Source: Byssochlamys sp. IMV 00236
Taxonomy: Eukaryota; Ascomycota; Eurotiomycetes; Eurotiales; Thermoascaceae
Reading direction: 5' to 3'
Assembly: GCA_001931875.2 (NCBI GenBank)
Contig: MSJH02000482.1
Coordinates: 353,479-417,478 of the forward strand
Length of the DNA: 64,000 bases
Below, one piece after another: positions 38,250-49,316 of this stretch. How positions within the stretch are numbered: the first letter of the stretch is position 1; each line of letters starts with the position of its first letter. The notes below the pieces were generated by a model. It did not search any database and was not told the DNA's origin. It saw nothing but the letters and a program-made list of their open reading frames with translations. The translations under genes were made by a program, and so were the position numbers.

Positions 38250-39951
38250 ATGTCCTCCGCAGATATCGAGGTCACGTTGGACAACGTCGCCCAGGTCCTG
38301 GAAAACGATACGAGGGTGAAAGTCGCTGGAATCGATGTCGATGGCGTCCTACGAGGAAAGCTCATATCCAAGAAGAAGTTCCTGTCGATTGCACAAGAAG
38401 GCTTCGGGTTCTGCTCTGTTATTTTCGGCTGGGATATGCACGACCGCACTTACTTCAAGGAATTGCAGATCAGCAACAAGGAGAATGGCTACAGGGATCT
38501 CGTTGCGATTCCGGATTTGAAAAGTTTCAGACGGATACCATGGGAGGACAATGTCCCGTTCTTCCTGGTCAGCTTTTTTGATCCAGAGACCAGGGAGCCC
38601 ATTTGCGCGTGTCCTCGTGGCTTGCTCAAGACCGCAATGGATAAGTGGGAGAATGCGGGTTATAAGGCGATGGCTGGTGGTATGTATCCTGTTCCCAATC
38701 CTCAAGGCTGTCTCGGCTTGGGTCTGAACTGACTTGGTCCAGCGGAATACGAGTTCTACCAGTTCCGCGCACCGGGCAGCAACGACAACCCTGAACGCAA
38801 TTCCTCCAACACAGCTACGTTTCTGAAGAACAACCCTGTCGAGGCTCTTCCGCCTCTGACAGAAGGCATGTTCGGGTACAGCTTGACACGGCCAATTCAT
38901 AACCAAGAGTATTACTACGGTATCTTCGACGCATGCGAACAATTCAGATGCGATCTCGAGGGATGGCATACTGAGAGTGGGCCTGGTGTGTTCGAAGCTG
39001 TACGCCGCAGTTACCTTGAGAACATTGTCGAAGGCGACCGCTGATTTTATAATGATAGGCCTTGCAATTCGGGGAGATCAAAGATATGGCGGATAGAGCA
39101 GGTCTGTTCAAGTTAGTATACACCGTTGACCCTTCAGAGTCAAAAGAATATACACATGCTGACAGCTGCCAGATATGTGGTGAAGTCCTTAGGCAGTAAA
39201 TTCGGCATTACACCCGCTTTCATGGCGAAACCCCGCGAGGGCCTCCCCGGTAACAGCGGCCACATGCACGTCTCCATCGTCTCCAAAGAGGGCAAGAATC
39301 TATTCGCGCGTGAGACGCCCGATACTAACTCTCCCTATCCGGACGTTGCCTACCTCTCAGACCTGGGTAGACATTTCCTCGCCGGTCTACTTACTGGTCT
39401 GCCGGATATCATGCCTCTTCTAGCCCCGACCATCAATTCCTACAAGCGACTGGTGGAGAACTTCTGGGCTCCGGTTACCGTATCCTGGGGTCTGGAACAT
39501 CGTGCAGCTTCCATCCGGCTCATCTCACCGCCGACAGCCAGCGCGAAGGCGACGCGCTTTGAGGTTCGCGTTCCGGGAGCAGATACTAATGCGCACCTCG
39601 TCCTTGCCGCCATCGTTGCTCTGGGATGGTATGGCGTCGAGAACAAGCTCGAGATTCCCGTGCCTCCGCTGGGTAAGGGTGAAGATGTAGGCAGCGCGAG
39701 CGACCAGGGCACCCGACTGGCGAAGAATCTGAAGGAGGCAACCGTCCGATTTATGGCCAAGGACAGCATGGCCCGGAAGGTGTTTGGTGATGCTTTCGTG
39801 GAACACTTTGGTGGCACGAGAGAGCATGAAGTCCGCCTGTGGGAGGAAGCTGTTACTGACTGGTGGGGTGCCTTTTATGTTCCCAGTGATGTCCACTTGA
39901 TGCTGACCATTATCTGCTAGGGAGGTGAGACGATATATCGAGACGGTCTAA
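38250..39951 (+). CDS. type-I glutamine-synthetase-like enzyme (gamma-glutamyl ligase family)
   Basis: Five exons: 38250-38679, 38743-38999, 39059-39111, 39173-39862 and 39921-39951, giving 486 residues. A reading without the last intron ends in an unlikely tail; splicing at 39863-39920 gives the normal end DWEVRRYIETV. Glutamine-synthetase landmarks are VAGIDVDGVLRGKLISKKKF, the metal/ATP region ESGPGVFEAALQFGEIKDMA, GITPAFMAKPREGLPGNSGH then MHVS, APTINSYKRLVENFWAP, and the substrate/ATP Arg block HRAASIRLISPP and TRFEVRVPGADTNAHL. Length and motifs match the prokaryote-type GS-I branch used in fungi for FluG-like and gamma-glutamyl-amine ligases, rather than the short GS-II used for ammonium assimilation. 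True substrate (ammonia or an amine) unknown. Confidence 0.9.
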
Positions 39952-41655
39952 GAGTGTGGGCTCGATCTTCGGACGGCTCTATAGATATGGTACTATCCCC
40001 ACTTTCCTTTGGTCGATCCGGTCATGGCTCGACATGGTGTTGTCTCGCCGTATATGATACCAGATAGATCGATTATGATTTTCTGTATGACTATGGGTGG
40101 CTTGTGCCATCGATTTCGGAGCGATGCTCTTTGATAGCATCCTGATGCTGGGTGTATGGTAGTCAGAAAGCAATCTTAACGATAAAACTTTCGAATCTCA
40201 CATATATTCAACCCCTCAAGCTGGAATTCGATGATTGGATCACTAGAATTACTTTATCATTGTTAGCGTTGCAGGTGCCGTCGAGAGTCGAGACAATAAT
40301 AATGACTCACTCGATTTGTCGCCCATGTCCCGGCCGAGAACATGCTGCCCCGGAAGTGGACCAGTTCCCCAATGCGTTGATCTGATTCTGAGCTAACCGT
40401 CGGATGGATGGCAGATCCATTTCCATGCCTGAGAGGACAAGGCTGGAATCTGGTGGAAAGAGGATTGTGCATCATGGGCCGGAGCTATCGGGAGAAATAA
40501 TCCTAGAGCATACTGGAGTATAATGATAATATACTTTGTGGTCGATATGATTCGATACAAACGCTCCTCCGTGAATAGGTACCTAGTAATCGTACGAGGG
40601 ATTACTGTGACTCCTAGGATAAAAGGTATATTCTATACTTTACCCGCAGATGAGTCACGGAATAAAACAATAAGTTGACGAGTAATTAATTAACTAATAG
40701 TCTTATTATTATTATGATTATGATTACTGCTATCTATGTTCACAACAAAAAGAACAGCAATCCGGACTGGTCCGACTGCGGAAGAATCCGGACGCGGGGC
40801 AGCGAGCTCTCACGTGATCTTCCACCGCGCCGAGCCTGATGACGTCCGTTTGGTTGCCGCGGCTTCTCGGACATGCGGGGCGTTTGAGCTTCTGAATCTG
40901 AGCTTCCCCGGAGCTGCTGGGAGTTCGGGGAAATCCCTCGACAAGGGATTATTGCTTAACAGAGGATATGATTTACTCCCAGGCACAGGAAGCTGCAGAG
41001 AAGAGAAGAGAAGAGAACAGATACTCGCATTGACACACCACCACACTACCACACCGCCAGACGAAAAAAAAGAAGACATTCTTAGAGGAGCACTGCTGGG
41101 AACGGCGCGGATGGCGATAACGATGACATGATAACGCGGGGAACGGAGAACAAACTGGCCAGTCAGCGTGCAGGATTCGGCCGAGAGCAGACAGTTTCCC
41201 GCGGGCAATTCACAGCGTCTTTTTGTCTTCCATTGCAAGGGAATCAAAACTTCCGCTCACCCTTGAGATCGATCATGGCGTCTCCATTAGTATTATTATT
41301 GGCCACAGGCTCTTTTCTCGGCCCTTTCTCGCTCTTTTTGGGGCTGCCCATGGACCGCGGTAAAAAGATGTATCGTCTGACGTAGTCCTGCCGTCTCCAG
41401 CTATATAGCACCCGGTCTCCCCTCTGCCACCGTTCCCACGGTCCTTCCCTTTCCCCGGCTTTTCCATCTCTTCTCTCGTCGATCGATACCATCAGTGATC
41501 TTATATATCTTTATCTTTGCTGGAAGTCTCTCTTGAATTGGGATACGCAGAGAGAGACTCTATATACGCCGTTGTCGATCACGAGGATTCTTATCTCCTC
41601 AAACTACGGGAACATATATTCCACACAGGAACACCAAAACAGTCTTTCACTCACC
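39952..41655. other. intergenic region upstream of acuE
   Basis: About 1.7 kb. The first part is the 3' flank of the GS-like gene. The rest is the malate synthase promoter and leader, with an (AGAGA)4 tract at 40997-41016 and a TATATA box-like sequence near 41402. Frames here are short and overlapping. No gene seen. Confidence 0.65.
40761..41141. promoter_or_regulatory. candidate CreA-type and TCCGGA sites upstream of acuE
   Basis: Three GCGGGG hexamers fit the CreA consensus SYGGRG (40794-40799, 40875-40880, 41136-41141), and two TCCGGA palindromes lie at 40761-40766 and 40787-40792. Glyoxylate-cycle genes in aspergilli are known to be glucose-repressed and FacB-activated, so such sites are plausible here, but hexamers occur often by chance and binding is not shown. 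Confidence 0.35.
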
Positions 41656-43386
41656 ATGACTTCCGTCGAGGCTCAGCTGAAGGATGTTGCCATCCTGGGC
41701 AACGTGAGCAACGAAGCCCGCAAGATCCTCAGCAAGGAGGCCGTGGCCTTCCTGGCTCTGCTGCACCGCACCTTCAACCCCACCCGCAAGGCTCTGCTCC
41801 AGCGCCGCATCCAGCGCCAGGCTGAGATTGACCGAGGAAACCTGCTCGACTTCCTGCCCGAGACCAAGCACATCCGTGAGAACGATGCCTGGAAGGGTGC
41901 CCCTCCAGCTCCTGGTCTCGTCGACCGCCGTGTTGAGATCACCGGCCCAACGGACCGCAAGATGGTCGTCAACGCCCTGAACTCCGATGTCTGGACCTAC
42001 ATGGCCGACTTTGAAGGTATGTGATTGAAAGTGAAACAACAAGCCTTTATCTGATCCTTCAGATTGGGATTGGTTTGGAAACTATCAGCGGTATGGATGG
42101 ACTAAGCTAACACACGTACGATAACAGACTCTTCCGCTCCCACCTGGGACAACATGATCAACGGCCAGGTCAACCTGTACGATGCCATCCGTCGCCAGAT
42201 CGACTTCACCCAGGGTGGCAAGGAGTACAAGCTCCGTACCGACCGCACCCTCCCTACCCTGATTGCTCGTGCTCGAGGCTGGCACCTCGACGAGAAGCAC
42301 TTCACCGTTGACGGTGAGCCTATCTCCGGCAGTCTGTTCGACTTCGGTCTTTACTTCTTCCACAACGCCAAGGAGCTGGTCGCCCGTGGCACCGGTCCTT
42401 ACTTCTACCTGCCCAAGATGGAGTCTCACCTCGAGGCCCGTCTCTGGAACGACGTCTTCAACCTGGCTCAGGACTACATCGGCATGCCCCGTGGTACCAT
42501 CCGGGGTACCGTCCTGATCGAGACTATCACTGCTGCTTTCGAGATGGACGAGATCATCTACGAGCTGCGCGACCACAGCTCCGGTCTCAACTGCGGTCGC
42601 TGGGACTACATCTTCTCTTTCATCAAGAAGTTCCGCAACAACCCCAACTTCGTTCTTCCCGACCGTGCCGACGTCACCATGACCGTCCCCTTCATGGACG
42701 CCTATGTCAAGCTGCTCATCAAGACCTGCCACCGCCGTGGTGTCCACGCCATGGGTGGTATGGCCGCTCAGATCCCCATCAAGAACGACCCGGCTGCCAA
42801 TGAAAAGGCCATGGAGGGTGTCCGTGCCGACAAGCTCCGTGAGGTCCGTGCTGGTCACGACGGTACCTGGGTTGCTCACCCTGCCCTGGCCTCCATTGCC
42901 TCGGAGATCTTCAACAAGTACATGCCCACTCCCAACCAGCTGTTTGTCCGCCGCGAGGATGTCAACATCACCGCCAATGACCTGCTGAACACCAACGTTC
43001 CCGGTAAGATCACCGAGGACGGTATCCGCAAGAACCTCAACATCGGTCTCTCCTACATGGAGGGCTGGCTCCGTGGTGTTGGCTGTATCCCGATCAACTT
43101 CCTGATGGAGGATGCCGCTACCGCCGAGGTTTCCCGCAGCCAGCTGTGGCAGTGGGTCAAGCACGGTGTGACCAGCAGCGAGGGCAAGAAGATCGACAAG
43201 GCCTACGCTCTCCGTCTGCTGCAGGAGCAGGCCAACGAGCTTGCCACCAAGGGCCCCAAGGGCAACAAGTTCCAGCTGGCTGCTCGCTACTTCGCCGACC
43301 AGGTCACTGGTGAGGACTACGCTGAGTTCTTGACCACCCTGCTGTACAACGAGATCTCCACGCCTGGCGCTGCTGCCAAGCTGTAA
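41656..43386 (+). CDS. acuE: malate synthase, peroxisomal
   Basis: Two exons, 41656-42016 and 42128-43386, give 539 residues, the same length as I recall for the A. nidulans enzyme. Landmarks: [113 protein letters not shown] and [10 protein letters not shown]. The C-terminus is AKL, a PTS1 peroxisomal import signal. The enzyme condenses glyoxylate with acetyl-CoA to malate in the glyoxylate cycle and is needed for growth on acetate or fatty acids. Strong C-biased wobble positions indicate high expression and also create a long spurious antisense frame. Confidence 0.98.
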
Positions 43387-44815
43387 ACTCGTTTCGATGC
43401 AGTGCCCGGTCTTTAGTGATACCCATGTTGAAGTTTGACGCGGGCAGAAAACCTTCGCCACGCCCTACATCATCAGAAGACAAAATCTGGTGATGGGAAA
43501 CCGAAAGGAAAATTGTTGCGTGGAGTCCTACTTTTGGACTGTTTTTCAGTGAAATTGTCTGGATCGGACATTGGTTTTGAGTTTCTTTTAGCGGTTTGAT
43601 GAAAACTTTTCTACGGTCATGTATATTTTCCATAGTTTTATGAGAAATGCAGGTTTCCTTAGCCTTTCCATTTATTTCACGTTACCGTCCACGTAAGAAT
43701 AAGTAGTAGGCTTAAATCCAGTCGCGGACTACTATTTCGGGGAAACGATGGTGTTAGTTTTCGGTCCGTAATGTTTTCCATTTACGATATCAATTGCTTC
43801 AGAGCCCTTCCTGTTGGAAGTTGTAAAGATTCATGGTAGACGTCCACATTCCCCTTCTGTGGTGAATGTTACAGGTCGTATTTGTAGTCGGCCTTGCCCC
43901 TTTCTATTTCAAGGGGAGGCACACAGAATCGCTTACCGGGTGTCTACAATAGCGCGTACTTAAGTGGTCTTACATTCTCTATGTTGAATAATAAGCAGCA
44001 TTCATTGCTCTGGTTTCACCCAGTATGGTTTTCATATCTTCAACACCTACTTACTCTACGTAATTCACATGACGATTGATTCCCTCTGTGAGTCACTTGT
44101 CTCGTGTGAAGGCCTCGCTGCATGGAACTTCGGTCTGGGTTCCGCGTAATTAAGTACCTACTTTGTGGACGACTGCAGCTAGTTACTTATATCGCCCAGG
44201 TATAAATATGACTAAATCAGAGTCAGTATCCTTTCTACTTCTGTTTTCTGAGGTGCCCGGTTTTATGGGCTTCATCATAAACAAAAATATATTATCAAAC
44301 AGGCTACCGTCTGTTGGTATATGAATAAAGTACTAAATGAGTTACGGAAAGCTTTGAATTAAATTTCTAGCCATTTTAATTACTAAATACTAGCTCCTGC
44401 GCTGGGCTCCTGTACCACTGGAGAGTTGACACTCAAGTCACGCCAGCCCAGATGGTCATTGCACGAATGGCAACTCTCATTCTGGCCAGACTTTGCAACA
44501 GAAGTACTCCGTAAAGTGACGGACTAAGCCAATTTTGACAATAACCTTTCTATATAGCTACTGGTTATTACCAAATAAAAGTGAACAACCCAGTCATACA
44601 TACCTTTCTTTCACGTCCCTTATTATTATATATTTCTCATTTCCTCACTTATTTCCTTGCTGTCTACAACCCCTCTTCTACTTCTCTCCCATTATCTCCA
44701 AGCTATATCTTACCCTCTAAGTTCTGTTCTGCGATCACCAAGTCCTATCTTGTATACAACCCTTTCCACCTCTTCGAAGTTGGTCCCACGCTTTGCTCTC
44801 ATATATATATAGACC
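43387..44815. other. intergenic region downstream of acuE
   Basis: About 1.43 kb, AT-rich, especially 44100-44760. It holds the acuE 3' flank and the leader of the next gene. Frames are under 90 codons and carry no motif. No gene seen. Confidence 0.6.
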
Positions 44816-46223
44816 ATGTCGCTCCCAGAGCCTCGTCCTGAGTCCGCCCAGTATCTACCCCCGGGCCCAAGTGTATTCACCCAGGAGCAAATTAGGTGCC
44901 TGGAGGAGGACGGGATACTTCTTCCCCAAGCCCAACCACATATCAGTGGGAAGAGGAAGGTCTCGTCTGCATTCAGCCCGCCGAAGTCTTCTTCAGGCTC
45001 GTCAGCGTCCGTCAAAATATGGGGTTTCCAACCTGATGTAATCCAAACCTTCGACATCCCGATGGAAGAAGAGAGCATCGAAGTCCTCGAGTACGTTGGA
45101 TTCGTACCAAGCGCTGCAAGGCTCATCTATGAAAGATACATCAACCGGCCCGATCCCGATCGCAATCCCGATGATCTCATGCAGTATGTCTNNNNNNNNN
45201 NNNNNNNNNNNCTTTGGCCATATCGGCTCATTGAAGTCAAGACGATACGACAATATGAGCCACAGAGAAGGGCTGAGACAGATCGGCCTTAATCTCCAAA
45301 TACAAGAAGCAATCACTGATCCCAGATTCTCTCGCATCTTCGGTACTGAAACTCTTCACTATTGGGCAAAGGACACCGTTCAAACAAATTATGCTACTCT
45401 ATTCAGTCGGCAGAGACTGCTCACGACCCATGCTAACCAACGCATAGAGTATAAGAACAAGCGGAAAGGGTCAACACACCAGGAAAATCTCCCTCGAGAA
45501 CAAGGCGTGTCGCGGAATCCAGCTGTGACGACAACCATAAACATGACACCTGATGATTTCCGCTTTCCGGAGGCACATGTAGCGATGCAGACTGAAACCG
45601 ATATCCTAAACGGCCATATTTCTTTATATAAAGGCAAAGCATATGGGGAATTGAACCGGGAAGAAAGCATCGTCAACGACGATGGAACCATAGACCTAAC
45701 ACCCCTTCTAACATACCCGGGCGGAGACACCAACTGGGACAAGATCGCGTATTATTGGAATCCCGAAAAAGAGACAGCCGAGGGGTATCGGGAATATGCA
45801 GCAAGAAGATGTCCCACATCTGAGACATGCATTATACGGATTCAGATCCCGTGGTCATTATTCATTCATAGGCTTCGTAGGGAAGTCATATGGTATTCTC
45901 CTGAGTGGAAGGAATATATCTGGACATGCAGGAAATCTGTACCGCCGCATCGGGAATTTAATAGAATTTTGCGTGCTGATCTTGTCATCAGTCATATCTG
46001 CTCTAGGTTAAGCGGGCCGATCATGCGTATTCCCTGGCAGGATGTCCAGACGTGTATCACTGAAGATGATGTGATGCGGTTACCGTCTGGTAGGATGGCT
46101 ACTCAATGGATGTTCGCTCAGCATGATACATCGAGAACCGAAGAGCTGGCTAAAGAGATTCGAGGGAAAATACATTTCGACATTTTTGAGGCCGCTGTAC
46201 GCTCATCCACGACCACGACGTAG
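44816..46223 (+). CDS. unknown fungal protein, interrupted by assembly gap
   Basis: The gene begins MSLPEPRPESAQYLPPGPSV and runs 125 residues to the gap, then resumes in a different frame, FGHIGSLKSRRYDNMSHREG, and continues to the stop at 46223 without introns. The frame change across the N run is expected because the gap length is unknown, so it does not by itself prove a mutation. Downstream blocks such as YYWNPEKETAEGYREYA, IPWSLFIHRLRREVIWYSPE and WQDVQTCITEDDVMRLPSGR look like a genuine conserved protein. No domain recognised and no signal or membrane helix. It sits at the edge of a region of decayed genes. Confidence 0.6.
45192..45211. other. assembly gap of 20 N
   Basis: Twenty consecutive N, a conventional placeholder for a contig join of unknown size. 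It falls inside an open reading frame. Confidence 0.99.
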
Positions 46224-46615
46224 TTACCTGGTTACTCGCTTGACGACGCGATTTGATTGGGAACTGCCTCGTCGCTCTGTTCTGTGATTTATATCCTTAC
46301 AGCTGTCTGATAGCTCCAGCAAGGATGCAAATGATATTTCAACACATGATTACACTAGAGACTGAATCAACCATAGTCCCGGAGCATCGATGAAGCAAGG
46401 AGTATGCTGCAAGCAATAGTTACAACAATTGCAACCGCTCCTGGGAACGCTACCCTATACACTGCTGTGAAAAAGAATGGGATTGTGAGCAGGCTTCCGG
46501 TTATATAGAGCCGTTTGGGGGGCGAATTATCTTGAAATAATGTGTTTATGGTAGGAGTCTGTAGATTTATGCCTCAAGTAATACCTCCGTCTCTCCGTCT
46601 GTACGCCCTCCTTCA
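46224..46615. other. intergenic spacer
   Basis: About 390 bases between the unknown gene and the helicase relic. No feature recognised. Confidence 0.5.
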
Positions 46616-47359
46616 TTGCTCAAGAGGAAAGAAATTTATTTCCACGCCCTGGTTCTGCCGGCAGAAAGCCGTATATCTCAGCTAGCTACAGGACTTAGAG
46701 AAATTCAACCTTCTTACATCCCCCCAACCTGGCTACGCCGTCACAAAATGGTAGCATGTCGTCTTCTAACGAGTGCAAACATCCTGCGGAGGCAGCAGAC
46801 TTTCGACAGCGTCTCTTCGCTCTCGTTGCTGATGGCAGGCAGGCTTCCTCCTGACGCTGTACATTCTGTCGCCACCATCGATCCCCAGCAGGGGAAAGAA
46901 GCCAAGGTAGTCATTCTGGACTGGGTCATCTAAAATGTTGAAAAGTTCGACGAAATTGGATTTACAGCAGACGACCACTGGGGAAATGTTGCACGTTCTT
47001 GTATGAGGGAAGTCCTTATCAATATTCTGCCGTTCGATATAGCCTCTGGTAACATTGCGATTGAACGTAAGCGACTCAATTCTATCGGCGAAATCGTCAC
47101 ATCGAGGATACCCTATATCAGCCACTTCCCCAAGTGTGCCTCTGGTGAAAGAATCGGACGGAATCTGGGTCGACCATGCGATATATGCTGGAGAAAAAAA
47201 GGGGCTTTAGCTGTCGAGCAATGGGGACCTGACAATCCGAACCAGTTGACCAATTCCGAGAATACCACTCCGCTTCCCATGGATGCTGGAAAAGGGAAAG
47301 AGGCTTCAGCTGTCGAGCAATCTCTCCAGGTATTTGGTTCACGGCTGAGATATGGATGA
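46616..47359 (+). pseudogene. relic of SF1 (UPF1-like, AAA_12) helicase C-terminus
   Basis: One frame carries VATIDPQQGKEAKVVILDWV, which matches the helicase motif V region T-I-D-x-x-Q-G-x-E-x-x-x-V-I-L. It meets a TAA at 46931 and continues in the same frame with GFTADDHWGNVARSCMREVL, where motif VI normally reads R-x-N-V-A-L-T-R-A. The Arg expected before N-V-A has become Trp-Gly and A-L-T-R has become A-R-S-C, so the ATP-binding arginines are lost. The frame then runs IVTSRIPYISHFPKCASGER and ends at 47357. Only a C-terminal piece is present; motifs I-III are not seen. Non-functional by these changes. Confidence 0.65.
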
Positions 47360-48180
47360 CACTGAATAGTTACATATTTCCCATTATCATGCAGATGGAT
47401 CGGGTTCACTCAGGAGTCTATTAATGACCTACAGAACGCTATCACGATGGGCAAATCCTTGCATGGCCTTTTCGGCAAATTCGCGATTCGTGGAACTTTC
47501 TGAATTCCTATTACGGCGGAAAGGCGACTGTCGAGTTCGGAAAGCTCCAGACGTCATGAATGAGACTAAAAGCAAAACATATGGTGAATGAGATTAGATC
47601 TTCGAGTTAGATCTTCGAGTTTCTAAATCATGTTGTTACAAACCCAGCACTTATGGAGTAGTCCCAGGCACGGTCGCCGAGCTTCAGACTACCAAAAATG
47701 AGATATCGCACCTCAGGTAGAGTGCTTCTGTTCTTATAACTCCCGCCTGCTCGGTGACATCCTCAATGTACTACATGAGGGAGACAGGCGGCGACTTATC
47801 CAGTTGGGTAACCAAGTCGTACGTGGTGGAAACTGTACACAAGCGCGATGCAGAGCTATACATCCGGAAACTCTACGATGTGCATCCAGCCATTTGCTGC
47901 TATTATTGGTAAGATCCGCGTCCATTTGTTGAACGAAATATCTAATCTCTCCCATTGCCTAGACTATTCGCCGATAATCGAAGTTCTCGACAGATAGGCC
48001 ACCATCGTTTTCAGACCGGAAATATGTGGCATCCCAGTCTTGCATGATGGCTTATGAACTTTATCACTGCGCTGGATGAGCAAGGACACCCGAGTAACTA
48101 CATTGAGAGTGTAACGGGGCCTGTTCATAAGTATTGGGTGTTCTGGGATGCTGTAAAGAAGGAGGTCAGGATAGACTGAA
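47360..48180 (+). pseudogene. further plus-strand coding relics
   Basis: Several short coding-like stretches lie in plus-strand frames, each ended by a stop or frameshift: FTQESINDLQNAITMGKSLH then GLFGKFAIRGTF (about 47399-47502); GDILNVLHEGDRRRLIQLGN then QVVRGGNC (about 47753-47840); TIVFRPEICGIPVLHDGL (about 48002-48057); and, one frame over, NFITALDEQGHPSNYIESVT then GPVHKYWVFWDAVKKE (about 48057-48177). No family recognised. They could be pieces of one decayed gene or of the same locus as the helicase relic. Confidence 0.4.
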
Positions 48181-49316
48181 GAATGGTCTAGTCCCGGGGG
48201 TTTAATATAAGGTTGCCAGCTATGTATTACAGCGTCCAGTCTTTTTAGGCGAAGATCGTTATCATACGACGGAAGTCGACTGCACGACTAGACTGAAAAG
48301 GAGAACTCCTTAAAAGGTCTGACCCCTAAGTCTGATATCATACATTATACTACTACACTCAAAACAGGCTGTTGTTCATACTATTTGTATTTGGTATGTT
48401 CACCTCTATCTAATACGAATAACATTATCCCACGGTCATCTAGCTTTCCGTATCCTGCAACACATTAGTAACTGGTCTATTCATTTTCTGAAATGTTGCT
48501 AAGCGCGCGAGGAAGTAAAGCGGCGTGCTCCTGTCCCACTCCCATCCCAGGAAATAAATTTTGGTGAGCTGCATTTCTGAAAGTGAGCATTGAGGTGACT
48601 TCTTGGTTCTCAACGACAGAATAGTCCTTTTAAAACATCACTAGTAAGCTCAACGCTCCCATGTGCTATTTTCCTTGATTTTTAGTTCCATTGGAGACAC
48701 TTAATGTCTGGTATCTAGCCCATGATCAATGAAGATTCCTATGACCTCCTTGCACAGTAAATCCCAATTCGTCATTAAAAATTACATCCCATTTTACGAC
48801 TGTAGAATATGCATGCTAGCTTCTGCGGGATTTCCACAATATATCCACCTAGTGACATTTTGTCTAATCTACTGTCCATACCTTGAGTCGATGATCTATG
48901 AGCCTGCCATTGACCACTCATTTCCCCGCCTGGTGGCTTGGCTCATCCAAACCCCGCATGAAGGTCATGGCTTGTTGACCATCGCATGACAATTGGTGGA
49001 TATTTAATATAGACAGCCTGAACAGCCACAATATCGGAGATAGCTCGATAGGGTCATGCGATACTTCTCGATCCCTCACACCACCGATAACTACCTAGCA
49101 ATATATCCCCGCACGGGCGATCCAGTAGCGAGATATCAAGCGCCAGGATCTATTCGAACATCCGCATCATCCCACTCACCATGCGGTTCCGTCGGGTATG
49201 CTGTAAAGGGCGGGCTTCGGCTCATCAAGCAGCCATCGAGGGCCCCTCTTGACCATAGTCCTTAGGCAATTGATCATAAGCTATAACTATTTACTGAAAC
49301 TGGGGTATTATTATCA
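48181..49316. other. intergenic region upstream of ADH gene
   Basis: About 1.1 kb, AT-rich, no convincing gene. It includes the presumed promoter of the alcohol dehydrogenase gene. Confidence 0.55.

Noticed and set aside
42085..43461. 458-codon open frame antisense to malate synthase
   Set aside because: Lies wholly over acuE exon 2. Strong codon bias (C at third positions) removes stops from the antisense frame. No domain, and composition mirrors the sense protein.
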